A DNA stretch of 64,000 bases from Agapetus fuscipes. Lineage: Eukaryota; Arthropoda; Insecta; Trichoptera; Glossosomatidae. Positions 32,263-43,599 of this stretch are shown here, in pieces (the stretch's first letter is position 1; each line of letters opens with the position of its first letter). The stretch is taken from contig OX637363.1 of the NCBI GenBank assembly GCA_951799405.1, forward strand, positions 7,068,001 through 7,132,000, read 5' to 3'. The notes under the pieces were generated by a model. The model saw nothing but the letters and a program-made list of their open reading frames with translations, did no database searches and had not been told where the DNA came from. A program made the position numbers and the translations under genes.

Positions 32263-33798
32263 GTGTAAAGTCACATGAGCTAACGTTGAAACAATTCTTG
32301 TATTATATTTGAATGTAAATCTTGTCAGTATAATGTTATTGCTTGGAACCGTCAAGGCGCAGAACTAAGTTTAATTTGTTAATTAAATGGTTGTCAGTTT
32401 ACGGCGTCGTAAAGTGAACTTTGTGTAAAGCAATGAAAGATATTGGATAGGGGAGACCGGGGCTGAAAGTTCCGATTTTCAAATAACATGAAATTTTATG
32501 ATAAAAATGATAAGATATCAATTTTGATATTTGATTTTATTAAAAAGTCTTTATCGGTCTATGTAATAGTTAAGTCATTTCTGCTAGTTTCTCAATATGT
32601 TTTTTTGTACAGGCATATTTTTGCAAAATTTCGGAAGGGAACATTCAACCCCACTTTGGGGCGAGTTGTTCCAAGTGTGGGGCAAGTTGTGCCACTTGGA
32701 TAATATAAATAAAGTTTAGGGATAATGTATAGTTTCTTTGAAATAAACCATAATTTCTACAGTTACATTTATTTCGTTGTTATGCAATGTTATAAACTTT
32801 AAAAAACAACGAAAAAACATTACTAGCTACATCTAGATTAACATTTTGTATTGGTTAACAAAAATTGAGATCTGTTGGCTTATAAATCTGACTACCTACA
32901 TACTTAAGGATACAAAAAAATTTAACTGAAAAGGATAGGTACTTGAGATAAACACTTTTTTATAACTAAGATATATTGGCACTTCCATAACAACAGGTTC
33001 TTGCAAACGTTTCATTAATAAATTTAATGGAAAGTGAGATCAAAACTTACAATTATAATTAAATAACAAAACGAAACTCGTAACGCCAATATTATTTATC
33101 ATCTTGAAGTTATCAAATTATTTTTATTAAGTGAAATAAAATTACATTGAAGACAAATCATCAGTCTCGTTAAATTTTTCATCTGACAGTTGGGACACAC
33201 ATAAGTAATATTATCAGTTTCATTTATAAATGTCCTAATAAGGCCTATTGATGAAATTTCCCGCTTCGAGTTTTCAAATAGCCGCCAATGTTTGTAGAAG
33301 TGTGTGTGGACATTAATTAACGCACACAAGCACAACAAGTGGTCCCTGACGTGAGCATGTTGGATCCTGGAGTCCAAAACAACCAGGACGCGGAGCGCAC
33401 GCTTGATTTCTTAAGGTTTTGGCAGAGTAAAAAGTAACATTTTCATTTTTATTTGTACACGGTGTGCTGTGCTTTCTCTATAGGATAATTATATGTGTAG
33501 ACATGTCCTCTAAGATTTAATATAAGTATTGACAACATATTGTATACATTAAAATAAATGAAAGCTTATTTGTTTTTATGTAGGCCTTATTAAGACACAG
33601 GGTTCCCAATAAGGCCAAAATGCCATTTTAGTTATTTGTGTTCACAAAAGTGGGATTTTTGTTTATAAAGCAATTTTATTTCATTTATTACAAAGTTTAA
33701 TAAATAAGTATAAGTATTTCAAATTACCATTGCATTATTATTACGAGTATAAGCCCGCTAGTTATGTAATACCAAAGTTAAGGTAGGTCTTATTTGGG

Positions 33799-34038
33799 TC
33801 ACTTACATTTAAAATGTACCCAATTTTTACACATGCTACATTCTATCCACTGTTCTCTTGGAAGTGAATTTGAATATGAATCACAACAAATTATGCAGTA
33901 CCATTCCAGATCCTCATCATCACTATCACTCTCGCTTTCTTGTAATTCTCTTCGTTTAGCTTTTTCTTGAGCATTTCCCTTTCCTTTTCCCTTGCCTTTA
34001 CCTTTTCCTTTATTATTGTTGTTTTCTTTCCCTTGTTT
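33799..34038 (-). pseudogene. pogo transposase C-terminus, PHD-like zinc finger
   Basis: Minus strand: about seven KG dipeptides, an acidic stretch ESESDSDDEDLEWY, then C-x2-C, C-x2-C and H-x2-C ligands in 'WYCIICC', 'ECSMCKNW' and 'VHFKC'. It ends in TGA at 33801-33799. Several insect pogo-type transposases end in such a finger. A TAG lies just upstream (about 34040). The catalytic domain that should precede it is missing. Confidence 0.65.
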
Positions 34039-34112
34039 CTAATTGCTTCGTCTTTCCTTGCTTCCTTCTTTACCTGGACTTCAGCTAATGCATTTTTTTC
34101 TGGCGTGTCGGT

Positions 34113-34424
34113 CTAAACCGCTGTCTTTCTTATATGGCATTTTGTAGCCGTCTGCAATCTTAGGGGTTCTTTTGGTAAAGGCTTTACAATTTCAGGATAA
34201 AACCCAGCTAAAGCATTTGTCTTTACTGTAAATTGAAGTTGTTGGTCACTATTAACGGTCACAGAGGCAGCCTGAGATTCCAGTTCTTTCCAGTTCCAAA
34301 TTTCCAGTTCTCTGGCTACCATTTTTACTTTTCTTCCATCTTGTATGACAGCATTGGCAGCTTGGCGTAATAACGTTTCAGATGTTTTCCCTCTCTCAGT
34401 TTTCCGTTTGTAGGTACGTACCAT
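34113..34424 (-). pseudogene. pogo transposase N-terminus (psq-type HTH)
   Basis: The 103-codon minus frame starts MVRTYKRKTERGK and continues 'LRQAANAVIQDGRKVKMVA'. This matches the opening of pogo/Tigger transposases, where a pipsqueak-type helix-turn-helix binds the transposon ends. After about residue 50 I cannot match it to a transposase. It is upstream of the finger fragment in the same orientation. Confidence 0.65.
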
Positions 34425-34897
34425 CCTAAAAATAAATCGTAAAACTGTATAGAAAATTTAAGCTTAGATCGATTGGGGTAAGTTGTTCCGGGGAACAACC
34501 AGCCCCTTTGGAAGGGAACTTGTAGCCCCAAATTATATTTTTGTACAAAACTGTCATGCTAGCAAATTAACAAATTCAATTGAAAAAAACATTCAAGCTA
34601 TTAAATACCTCACTAATGCCACTTTAAAATTGGAAAGATTCACATAAATCGGTCAATAATAAAGAAAAATAGACCAAAAAGTTTAAATACGAAAAAATTT
34701 ACTAACGTGGTGTTCTAATAGCGTGGTGCACACAGCCACTCGTCCGCCGCCGTCGAAGCAACTAAGATGGCCGCCAAATTGGCGCGTCACCTGATGCTTC
34801 AACGACGCACTTCACGTGTATTGCTATCGCTTTTCTTTACAAAGTTATTACTGTCGGAACAACGTGCCCCGGGAACGTTCAGCCCCGGCCTCCCCTA

Positions 34898-35365
34898 CAT
34901 CAAAAGCTCTAGCGTGGATGTGAGAACTTTCGCTCGACAATGAAATTCTCTTAATTATTATAAACCTAGATGTACAATAGTAATATGTCGTGACAACAGA
35001 GAGATGTGCGAAATCTACGAGAGCCCAATGTGATCAGTTCCGTCAAACCAGTGAGATATTTACAGAATACCATGTGGAAGCGCGAACTTTCACCTGTGTA
35101 TGTGCATAATCAGTGTTATGTTAAATCATGTTTCGAATAGAACAACGTTGGTTCGACCCTCGCCTGGGTCATTTGATCATAGCTTTGACCCTGGTTCAAC
35201 AGATGGGGTTGGGACGAATTAATCAATAATTTGCTTATGTGATTTTGAATTTATATTTGTTTTAATTTCATTTTGACTTTAAATTTATACCTAAAATAAT
35301 TAAATTGTCTATGTAAGTAATGTGAAGAGAGATGAGGAAAAAAAAAATTGTTAATTTTGAATTGT
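34898..35365. other. Unassigned DNA
   Basis: Contains a weak B-box-like 'ggttcgaccctcgcctggg' at about 35150, perhaps an old tRNA-derived SINE. No gene. Confidence 0.35.
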
Positions 35366-35450
35366 CATTGTCTTGATGATGCCTTGTAGGCGAAAGTGCT
35401 AGACAAAAATTAAAAAATATAAAAGTGAATTAAAACTTTGTTTATTTAAT
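35366..35450 (+). repeat. Hammerhead-like core and element end
   Basis: TTGATGA (35373-35379), stem GCC/GGC with loop 'ttgta', GAAA (35392-35395), then 'gtgaattaaaactttg'. Same layout as at 42.32 kb. Confidence 0.55.
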
Positions 35451-35627
35451 TAATAATCAATAATTCATTAAAATAAACAATAATGAATTATTAATTGATG
35501 ATATTAATACCGGTGTCTGGCCAGGCAGAAAAGGTTGGTGAATTGTATTCCTCTTCACAAATCTATTTAATAAAAATAAAGAGAAATTGGGTTAATATAA
35601 CAAGATCTTGAAAATCAATGCATTTTT

Positions 35628-36030
35628 TTAACTTGGAAGGATCCCAGACAGGATCAAATTCAAAGTAGGCCTCACAGTACAGAAAGCATTGCATGGAGTG
35701 GCCCCAGAAGACTTGCAGGAAATGATAATCTCGAGGAGTCTGAGCGAGAGGGGGCTCACTCTGCGATCTGTTGACAGTGCACTAACCTCTGTCAGTACAC
35801 AATGCAGAAAAAGAAGCACAGTGTTCGGAGACCGCGCTTTCACCGTTGCAGGACCGTCCACTTGGAATCAGCTGCCCCCAAAAGTGCGAAACAAGGAAGG
35901 GATTGAGAGTTTAAAGAAGGGAATGAAGACTCATTTCTTCTCCAACACGTCAAGCCTGAAAGTGCGCTTGCATTGAAAGTTGTCACAAAACAGCGCTCTA
36001 CAAATCATCATCATCATCATTATTCAAATA
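35628..36030 (+). pseudogene. CR1/L2-like LINE, 3' terminal fragment
   Basis: The plus frame to 35976 encodes 'VQKALHGVAPEDLQEMI', 'LTLRSVDSALTSVS', and 'FGDRAFTVAGPSTWNQLPP' followed by KKGMKTHFF. The 3' UTR has 'aaacagcgctctacaaatca' and (ATC)n at 36007-36023. The 5' part is lost. Confidence 0.75.
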
Positions 36031-36461
36031 AAATTAATCTCACCGTACCGCTTAGGACAACTTTAATACCGGCGCTTTGAGAAACAATAAAGGAGTTGTA
36101 ACTCGCTAACTTATTTAAGTTGAAAAGAATGAAACAATGTCTTGGAAAAGTTTTTATATAATTGAAAGAAAATTCCATAACAAGCCATCTTGCCTCCGAT
36201 AAAAGTTTTCCCGTTTCAGAAGGCGTTCACACGGGTCGAGTGGGTACAAGTGCATAAGTAGATGGGTGTATGCGTGAGCCACCATTTTTTCCCTGTGCTT
36301 TCTACTCGCCTGCACACACCAAGGGAAAGAGACTTGATACTATTCTTTTGGATATTTGGGAATCCTATTTTTAAACCATCGAATTCCCACATTCCGCATC
36401 TGCTGTCAACCAGAAAAAACCCTGATTATGGTGAATCCATTTTTATTTCTATGGATATTTA
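36031..36461. other. Unassigned DNA
   Basis: Nothing recognised. Confidence 0.4.
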
Positions 36462-36695
36462 CTATTCCTTGACTTATAGGTCCATACTGTAAAAAATGGT
36501 TTACTTTACCAATGTCACCGCTGTGTCAGGGAAGGTTGGCAAAAGTTACAGGGTTTCTGTTCATTTGAGGTTTTGATTTTATTTGCAAGTACACATTCAG
36601 CATTGGTAAGTGCGAAATACGCGTGTTTGTTTGTGGGCATGCATTTGATATGAGCTTTAAATGTTAAAATATCTTTGCATTTTAGAATATAGATG
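36462..36695 (+). repeat. RTE-like tail unit with internal deletion
   Basis: 'ttccttgacttataggt' is followed at once by 'ccatactgtaaaaaatgg', lacking about 20 bp. It ends near 'gcattttagaatatagatg'. Confidence 0.65.
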
Positions 36696-36704
36696 ACGTC
36701 AACC

Positions 36705-37015
36705 TCGTCCAGTCACCCTCGGCAAAAAAAGCCTAGCACTGCGCTCGGCTGAAACTGGAGACAAATCAAAGATCGAAGAACCGATAAGAAGAGTTAACAT
36801 AATGTTTGGAGCGCGTGCATTTGCAGTTGCTGGTCCTCTGTCCTGGAACCACCTGCCGCATCATGTGAGAGAGCTAGAGTACCATGGAAAATTCCGGAAA
36901 GCACTGAAGACAAGCAAATTTCTGGCATCATTTGCACAAGTGCCCTTGGAGTGACTACAGCACGAAACGGCGCTATAAAGAAATCATCAACTCATCATCA
37001 TCATCATCGTCAAAT
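36705..37015 (+). pseudogene. CR1/L2-like LINE, 3' terminal fragment
   Basis: The plus strand encodes 'KKSLALRSAETGDKS', 'MFGARAFAVAGPLSWNHLP' and a short end. The 3' UTR 'gtgcccttggagtgac', 'cgaaacggcgctataaag' and (ATC)n (36990-37010) follow. It lies just after the RTE tail. Confidence 0.7.
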
Positions 37016-37604
37016 ATCCGAAGATTTTTTTTAATGTGCCGACTTCAAGTTTAGTGCTAGTTTCTCCAGCTTCAACCTTGGCACCTTAGAGCACTAATCA
37101 CTCGCTACTAAGTTTTACAGAAATCACCCCGTCTGAATAAGGCATTATACTGGGTGAGGCCTGCGCTCCCTGCAGTGGCGTCACCTTGACCCAGAAAGGG
37201 GGGGGGGGGCGTCTGTAACCTTACACGCACCCCAGAGGGTTACCGCCCTGACCTTTCTCGCGTTACGCCCAGCGATTCTTATCGAGTTTAATCCATTCTA
37301 TCTAACAGAGCTATCTCTGCGTCGCTGCTTTAATCATATTTGTTAAAATAAGATATTAAAGCTAATTTTTTGAGCGTAGCTGTTTTTAGCAGCATCCCAA
37401 CAGACTCCGAACGATATATTTTTGTTGTAAATTATTTTTTCATTCATTGCCTTTACCTTTTCTCACAGCTTGATTCTTCTCCTCGTAATTATTCAGTTTT
37501 ATTTTCGTAAAGATTTAAAAATATATGACTTTATTGCACATCTATGTATTACAACAGACTGTCAAATGGAGAACTTTTTCAATCTTTGCTTTCGCAAACA
37601 CTTT
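37016..37604. other. Unassigned DNA
   Basis: A G-run at 37198-37209 is the only notable structure. Confidence 0.4.
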
Positions 37605-37824
37605 GGGCCTGTTGCGTCAAACTCCAATCAGACAAAAATCAAAATTAAGACGTGTGATTTGTCCAATCAAATAAAAAATTTGGTTGCAAATACATCAGCT
37701 GATGTACATCATCTTTCTTGTTCAAATTCCATCACACTATTACCCACTTCCGAGAAATATTGAACCGAGATCCTTACCAGAATGAAACAATCAAATATTA
37801 ATTAGAGGTTGGTGCAATAGGCCC
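37605..37824. repeat. MITE with GGGCCTGTTGC ends
   Basis: The left end 'gggcctgttgcgtcaaactc' and right end 'gaggttggtgcaataggccc' are inverted copies bounding 220 bp. The open frame 37470-37763 that overlaps it has no motif and is rejected. A partial relative is at 18843-19010. Confidence 0.7.
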
Positions 37825-38210
37825 TAGTATTCTTTTCGTTCATATTCAAAAATATTACTAACTTATAATTCCATTACTATAACACTGATTTTTTTTCTTT
37901 TTTACGTCCATTCATTCTTTTTTTTACTCTTTCCACCACTTTATTCCTTCATTATCAATCAAAATTTACTCAGCTCAAAAAGTATCATATTTAAATCTGT
38001 TACTAACACACTGGAACTTTTCTTCTCAATCATTTTCTATAATTTTCTCTGAATTTTCCCCACAATCTCATTCTTATATTCTTCTTCGAAATTCACCTCG
38101 TTACTTTACGTTACGATCCAACACTAACGATTATAAAGTACGTACCTACTCACAAATATAATCACTTTATTGCTTTAATTGTGAGAAAAATATCTATCTA
38201 TATAATAAAA
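37825..38210. other. AT-rich unassigned DNA
   Basis: Nothing recognised. Confidence 0.4.
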
Positions 38211-39050
38211 AAATATCGGCCAGACATGGCTGAGGACCTCAGTTGTAGGGTCTCTGGGTGTATCGCGGAGGTCGGTGGGTGGATGAGGAACAATGGCCTA
38301 ATCTTAAACATGGATAAGACGGAGATACTCTGGGCAGCCACATCGAGGCGTGACCACCTTCTGGTGAATAGAGTACCACTCTCCATAGGAGGTAAGCTAA
38401 TCCAGCCTTCTGATTCGGTAAGACTTCTAGGAGTCTTACTGGATCGTAACCTGACACTGGATAGGCAAATAGATGCCACAATAGCTTCTTCTTTTTTTTC
38501 GCTTCGCCAAATAAAGGCAATAAGAAAATGTCTGCCGTCAGATGCGGTTAAGACCCTGGTGAGTGCGTTTGTGATGTCTCGGATTGACTATTGCTCGACG
38601 CTTTATAGTGGTCAGCCGAAGAAACAGTTTAATCGCTTTCAATCTGTGTTGAATTCGGCAGCAAGACTCATATTCGGGATTCCCAAATTCGCTCACATCA
38701 CCCCGCTGTTAAAAAAACTTCATTGGCTTCGTTTCCCGGAGAGGGTGGTCTTCCGTGTTTGTTTAATGGTATATAAAGCCATCAATGGCTTGGCCCCACC
38801 TTATCTGGCTGATATGATTTCACCTGTTGAAATGGGTGTTAGGAGGCAGACACTCAGATCTGCGGGTGATGGAGTAGTCAATTTGGTTCAGCCGCGCCGT
38901 CAGATTCGTACAAACTTCGGAGACCGCGCTTTCCGTGTTGCGGGGCCGGTGGAGTGGAACAGACTGCCACCCGGAGTGAAGAACTCCAAATCTGTGGGTG
39001 TATTTCGAGGAGCACTCAAGGCACACTTGTTTAGAAAGTCTTATCCATGA
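38211..39050 (+). CDS. CR1/L2-like LINE ORF2 C-terminal fragment
   Basis: About 279 codons without a stop, corresponding to the part of ORF2p after the catalytic YADD box. It starts just past that box ('VGGWMRNNGLILNMDKTEIL'), then 'VRLLGVLLDRNLTLDRQI', 'SRIDYCSTLYSGQPKKQ', 'RLIFGIPKFAHITPLLKKLH', 'FPERVVFRVCLMVYKAINGL', 'FGDRAFRVAGPVEWNRLPP' and a terminal FRGALKAHLF. Endonuclease and most of the RT are missing by 5' truncation, so no active enzyme is encoded. The first codons are flanking DNA; I set the start where LINE similarity begins. Confidence 0.75.
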   Translation, partial: KYRPDMAEDLSCRVSGCIAEVGGWMRNNGLILNMDKTEILWAATSRRDHLLVNRVPLSIGGKLIQPSDSVRLLGVLLDRNLTLDRQIDATIASSFFSLRQIKAIRKCLPSDAVKTLVSAFVMSRIDYCSTLYSGQPKKQFNRFQSVLNSAARLIFGIPKFAHITPLLKKLHWLRFPERVVFRVCLMVYKAINGLAPPYLADMISPVEMGVRRQTLRSAGDGVVNLVQPRRQIRTNFGDRAFRVAGPVEWNRLPPGVKNSKSVGVFRGALKAHLFRKSYP

Positions 39051-39145
39051 TCGGAGAGAGCCCTTGAGGTGTGACACACACAAAAACGGCGCTCTCTTAT
39101 CATGTGTAATTTAAAATAAATCAGCCTGTTATTATTATTATCTAT
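38211..39145 (+). mobile_element. CR1/L2-like LINE, 5'-truncated, 3' end intact
   Basis: An uninterrupted plus frame to the stop at 39050, 3' UTR 39051-39115 ('gagagcccttgaggtgtgac', 'acacacaaaaacggcgctc'), and an (ATT)n tail at about 39125-39140. The open frame makes it one of the younger LINE copies here. Its UTR is shared with the SINE tails at 5.1, 12.9, 14.4 and 29.5 kb. Confidence 0.8.
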
Positions 39146-39950
39146 TACTATCACACTGGATCCTGTTTCCATTCTTTATTATTTTCTTTCACTATTTCAT
39201 TCTATTATTCTTCGTGTACTTTGCCGACCCCTAACTATTATTATACTTATATTTGTAACTACCTATAATTTGTAACTAACAATAATTATATTTGTAGTAT
39301 TCTTTTAACAAGTATAACTTCATCGTTAATCTATTACTACCCCCACTGAACTGTTTTTTTCAGCCGTAATCATTTTTTTTCTTTCACCATTTCATCATTT
39401 CATTCTTTCATTCCTCGTCTTCTTCCCCGATCCCACACAAACAATTAGTATTCTTCGGCACAGATTTCAAAGATATTTCTGTCTTGTGTTCTTGTCAGAT
39501 GAGAAAAAAATGTCTCTGCACAAAAAGACATATCTTTTATGTGCCATGTCTGCTTCATTCATAACGAGAGACAAAGGGCTTTTTGTGATCACATACGCCC
39601 CCTAGATTTTCCATCGGGATTTTTCTTTTTTGTGTGACGCAGCAAAAATATAATACGGTGTGGTGGGTGCTGAAATTTTTTGCAAAATGTCTACCTGACG
39701 TGTATCCAAATATAGAAGAAAAGACGTTCTTAAATTGTGACTAGGTATTGACTATTTCATTTGATATTGCAGTTATGAAATACAAGTCTCGAAAAAAAAA
39801 ACGGAGCCATCTTAAACGGAAAGTTTACGTTTTTTCAGTTGCGAAAAATAACCCATCTGCATGGTGTAAGGTTGAAAATCTTTTTTTTTTGACCTTGGCA
39901 AATAATCATCAATCTTATTTTAGGAACCAATACACTGTAGCTTTTATGTG
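39146..39950. other. AT-rich unassigned DNA
   Basis: Nothing recognised. Confidence 0.4.
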
Positions 39951-39954
39951 GTCT

Positions 39955-40193
39955 ATCTATTTATAATCTTAACATTAAAATCTAATATCAAATGCATGCC
40001 CACAAACAAACACGTGTAAGTTCGCGCTTACAAATGCTGAATGTGTACTTACAAATTAGAATTCAGACCTCAAATGAACATAAATCCTGCAACTTTTACC
40101 GACCTTCCCTGGGACAGGCGTTACATTGGCAGAGTGAACCATTTTTTACAGTACGAGTGGTCAGCCTCATACCAACCTATTAGTCAATGAATG
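39955..40193 (-). repeat. RTE-like tail unit
   Basis: Complete at the 5' side ('cctattagtcaatgaa'). The AGATT tail is degenerate ('tctatttataatctt'). Confidence 0.65.
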
Positions 40194-40199
40194 GTGGTG

Positions 40200-40370
40200 A
40201 CAGTGACATAAATGATGAACGCGCTGTACTTGTGTCAATCGCATCTGCAGAGCCCTTTGCGAGCTCGGTCGTTGCCATAGAAAACACCAATTTGTAAACA
40301 AAAATAAATGGCTAAAACAAGGACCTTTGGTGACCAGTCTTTGGTAAAGATAGATGACTGCTTGATGTTG
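40200..40370 (-). repeat. Old SINE 3' fragment
   Basis: On minus, 'gaccggtcacc'-like and 'cgaccgagctcgcaaagggc' match the SINE body and tail junction. Strongly diverged. Confidence 0.45.
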
Positions 40371-40811
40371 ACCATGCACGTAATATATCTCAGAAGAAAA
40401 TTTATAAAATACAAAAACTCAACATGAAGTTCACATTGTGAACAGAAGAGTTTCTAGTACTTATGTGAAGAGAAGATCTTTCACCACTTTGAGTAAAATA
40501 TGTGTTGAAAACGTTACATGTACATAATATATTGTGAAGAACTATGAAATCAAAGTACCTACGCGCACCTATACATGTACGATAGTGTGGGTAGAACAAT
40601 CTGGGAGTAGCCCATAATGGTGGTAGTGCATAGAACGGCGTTCTGGTGTGAGCGAAAAATCAAAGAATGATCTGGAATATGCGAGAAAGATCTCTTTTGT
40701 TCCTATATATTGGGACTTCAATTGTGCGGATAGCGATTAGTTGCTCGAAGCATTTTGCCGTGAAGACCAATAAGCAGAGATTATTTATCAATTGTTGTAA
40801 CCATAGCTCCG
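40371..40811. other. Unassigned DNA
   Basis: Nothing recognised. Confidence 0.4.
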
Positions 40812-41325
40812 TAGCTATGACCGGTCCGTAGCTCAGTGGTAACACTGCGGACTCTGAATGGGAAGGTTGTGGGTTCGATTCCCGGCGGAGCACAAAAAAT
40901 ATACCATTAATATTTTCAAATTTGCTCTTCGCTGGGTTGAAAAATTCATAAAAACCTTTACCAATGACCGGTCACCAAAGGTCCATCCAGCCTTACAGCA
41001 ACTAGTCTTGCTTGAGAATTGGCGCTTTGTATCGACGACGATCAAGCTCGTAAAAAGGTCGATAGCTCAATTGGTAGAATGCTTGCATTCCATGCCGAGA
41101 GCAAGGGTTCGATCTCAAAGGTTTACTCAGCCTTCACAAGAAATGAGAACCAGCCCCCCCGGGAGCTGGGAAACCCCCACTTCAACTGAAAGTGGTTGGT
41201 GTGAGGCCGGCTCCCTTACCTCTTAAAATAAATAGGTCCCGAAGTGCCACATGCGACCCCTTCGGTGGTAACGCAGGCAAGAAGTTACACTATATGTGTA
41301 GCTTAGTTGCTTAGCGTTTTGCGTT
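40812..41325 (+). repeat. Double-tRNA-head SINE, full length
   Basis: Module 1 at 40821-40893 ('gtccgtagctcagtggtaac', B-box 'gggttcgattcccgg'), body, module 2 at 41058-41118 ('gatagctcaattggtagaat', B-box 'gggttcgatct'), then the tail 'gcgaccccttcggtggtaac' and 'gttacactatatgtgtagc'. It is the cleanest plus-strand copy and the best reference for this SINE. Confidence 0.8.
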
Positions 41326-42320
41326 ACGTTGCGTAACCAAACCGTGGAAAATAAATAATGTTTAAATAAAATAATTGCAGTTTAATTAAAAGAGAACCCC
41401 AGTAAAATCATAACAATATTTTAGAAGGTTGATGTGTCAATGGCGTACACACATCTTTTGTGGTTTCATTAATGCAAGAAAGTCAAGTGCCGGACCTGTA
41501 TAATTTATTTTCATCGGTTCATGCGTATCATAAGGAATATTAATAAATAATATTGAAAACGTAATTGGATCAACATATTCCAACACATAAAACAAACGCA
41601 TTCAATTTATACAGCCAATTTCAACATTGAAAATTTTAGAAGAAAGCTTTCGCTGCTGATCAATTAAAGATGGCATACAAATTTTTAAGCTTCACTAACA
41701 ATGCTGTTAACTATATCAGAAGGTTGCGTGTTCAAATCACGTTGGGGTCACCACTTTAGCTACTTTATTATTTTTTTAGCTACTGTATTAAACTATAGTA
41801 TTCAGGTTAGCTTTTTATGCTTACGTAAACAAATCATTGGATGGGGTCCCACGTCTATCCTTGCACCAGTGCCACCGAAGGCTTAATCCGGACCTGAAGA
41901 TACCCGAGGATATTTGTGGTTTCACATATATCGGAGGTCATTTGTACTCTCCCAGATTTCTAAGGGAATTTTTGGGTTTCCCAGATATCTGAGGGCATTT
42001 TGGGTGTCCCAGATGTCTGAGGGCATTTAAGTTTCCCAGTCATTACGCTCGCGTCGTCCGGAAACCCAAAATGGGGAGCAAATGGTCTGTGCTTCCCGCC
42101 AAAAGGAGAAATGACCGAGGGAGGGGGATGAATAGGATGCCCTGTTAGATAGTTGAAAAGTATATGCGGCCCAGAAGTATTAGTACGCATAGCGCAGTTA
42201 GGGGTTTGTTGAAAAATGATGACATAACAAATCTATCATCTTATTGGCAAAGATATATGAACATTAACGATTAAAGATTGTTTTGAAAATTAATGTATAA
42301 TTTTTTTTGTAACAATTATG
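41326..42320. other. Unassigned DNA with a short minisatellite
   Basis: At about 41940-42045 three to four imperfect copies of a 28-bp unit ('tttcccagatatctgagggca') occur. A weak tRNA-like B-box ('ggttgcgtgttcaaatcacg') is at 41720. No gene. Confidence 0.4.
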
Positions 42321-42460
42321 CACCTGAAGATGCCTTATTAGGTGAAAACGTTTGAGCAAAAAAATAAATGAAAGTGCATTAAAACATTGTTTCTCCCATT
42401 GAATTTATCAAAAAATACAATGGACTCTCACTGTGTTAACAGAGACGCCCTTAAAAATAT
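42318..42460 (+). repeat. Hammerhead-like core and element end
   Basis: CTGAAGA (42324-42330), stem GCC/GGT with loop 'ttatta', GAAA (42344-42347), 'acgtttgagc', then 'gtgcattaaaacattgtttc' and 'ggactctcactgtgttaa'. It is the longest core-plus-end copy apart from 31.3 kb. Confidence 0.6.
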
Positions 42461-42461
42461 A

Positions 42462-42648
42462 ATTAAAGATGAATGTTAAATGTATACTCACAAGTAAATA
42501 CGTGTAAATTCGCGCATACACATACTGCATGTGTACTAAGACATTAAAAACCCAAATCTCAAATGAATTTAAATCCTGCAACTCTTGCCGCACATCTCTG
42601 AAGTGAACAATTTTTTACACTATAGGTGATCAGCATCACGCCGACCTA
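42462..42648 (-). repeat. Old RTE-like tail copy
   Basis: Diverged, but 'caagtaaatacgtgtaaatt' and 'cctgcaactcttgccg' are in the right order. Internal deletion around 42595-42605. Confidence 0.5.
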
Positions 42649-42784
42649 GAAAATGTGTTACAATTAATATTAAAATTGTCTCCTTTTTGAAATGAGTTCG
42701 ACACATTAATTGACGTAGATATAGTTGTGATGTCACACGGCCGGGTTTCTAGGGAAAGGATGGAAATGGTTTGTTATTGGTTTA

Positions 42785-43150
42785 TAAGGACCCGAGTTGA
42801 ATGTTGGCGGCTAGGGTTTATTAAATTGGAATTTGTTTTCTGTTTGTTGTCCATAGATATTATAATTTAGTGATGTATAAAATGTAATTTGTCGTGTATG
42901 TTCCTTGACTTATAGGTTGGTATGCGGCTGACCACCCATGCTGTAAAAATTGTTCACTTTGCCAATATCACCCCTGTCTCAGGGAAGGACGGCAAGAGTT
43001 GCAGGGTGTATGTCCATTTGAGATTTGGTTTTTATGTCGTAGGTTCACATGAGGCATGTGCAAGCGCGAACTTGTACGTGTCTGGTTGTGAGAATGCATG
43101 TAATGTGAATCTCCAATGTAACATATCTTTGCAACTTAGATTAGATTAGA
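42785..43150 (+). mobile_element. RTE-like LINE 3' UTR and tail unit
   Basis: The coding end stub 'gaatgttggcggctagggtt' is followed by UTR and the tail unit 42898-43150 ending in AGATTAGATTAGA. A 75-codon frame is open (42922-43149). Confidence 0.7.
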
Positions 43151-43595
43151 GTGCCGAGTCACATGAAGATTTTACGTTTGCCCGGCAAGTTTTTTTTTCT
43201 CCGAGTCCTAAACTAAATTGTTTTCACTCTGTAAAACCAGCTGTTGGTCCTCTTAAAATAATGAAAAAGTCAAGGAACTCATTTTCAAAAAAAATCTGAA
43301 CGACTCATATAAAACAAAAGTTTGATGTTTTTAGAATACACACATATGTGTGTTAGGAGTTGTATAACATCCTCTCAGGGTTTTCGTTCTAGAGTTTTTT
43401 AAGAAAACTTGTTTGTCGCTTTTCAATTTATTCTCCGCGTCCAAGTATATATATAAGTATGTACTGAAGTTATTGTTGGTCCCTTATGTCACAATAATGG
43501 AAAGAGCTTTCTGTACTAGGAAACTTAGAGCTACAGAGTTTTGTAGAAATGTTACATCCAGTTTCCGTAAAAGTTCCTGATGTAGTGTTGAAATA
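43151..43595. other. Unassigned DNA
   Basis: Nothing recognised. Confidence 0.4.
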
Positions 43596-43599
43596 TTTG

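Larger units (their letters stand above)
32450..34895 (-). mobile_element. Internally deleted pogo-like DNA transposon
   Basis: The ends GGGGAGACCGGGGCTGAA and the inverse TTCAGCCCCGGCCTCCCC match. TA stands directly outside each end (32448-32449 and 34896-34897), the duplication expected for pogo/Tc1-mariner elements. Subterminal GTTGTTCC/GGAACAAC motifs recur near both ends. On minus there are remains of a pogo transposase N-terminus (34113-34424) and a C-terminal PHD-like finger (33799-34038). The DDE catalytic domain is missing, so the copy cannot move itself. Confidence 0.8.
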
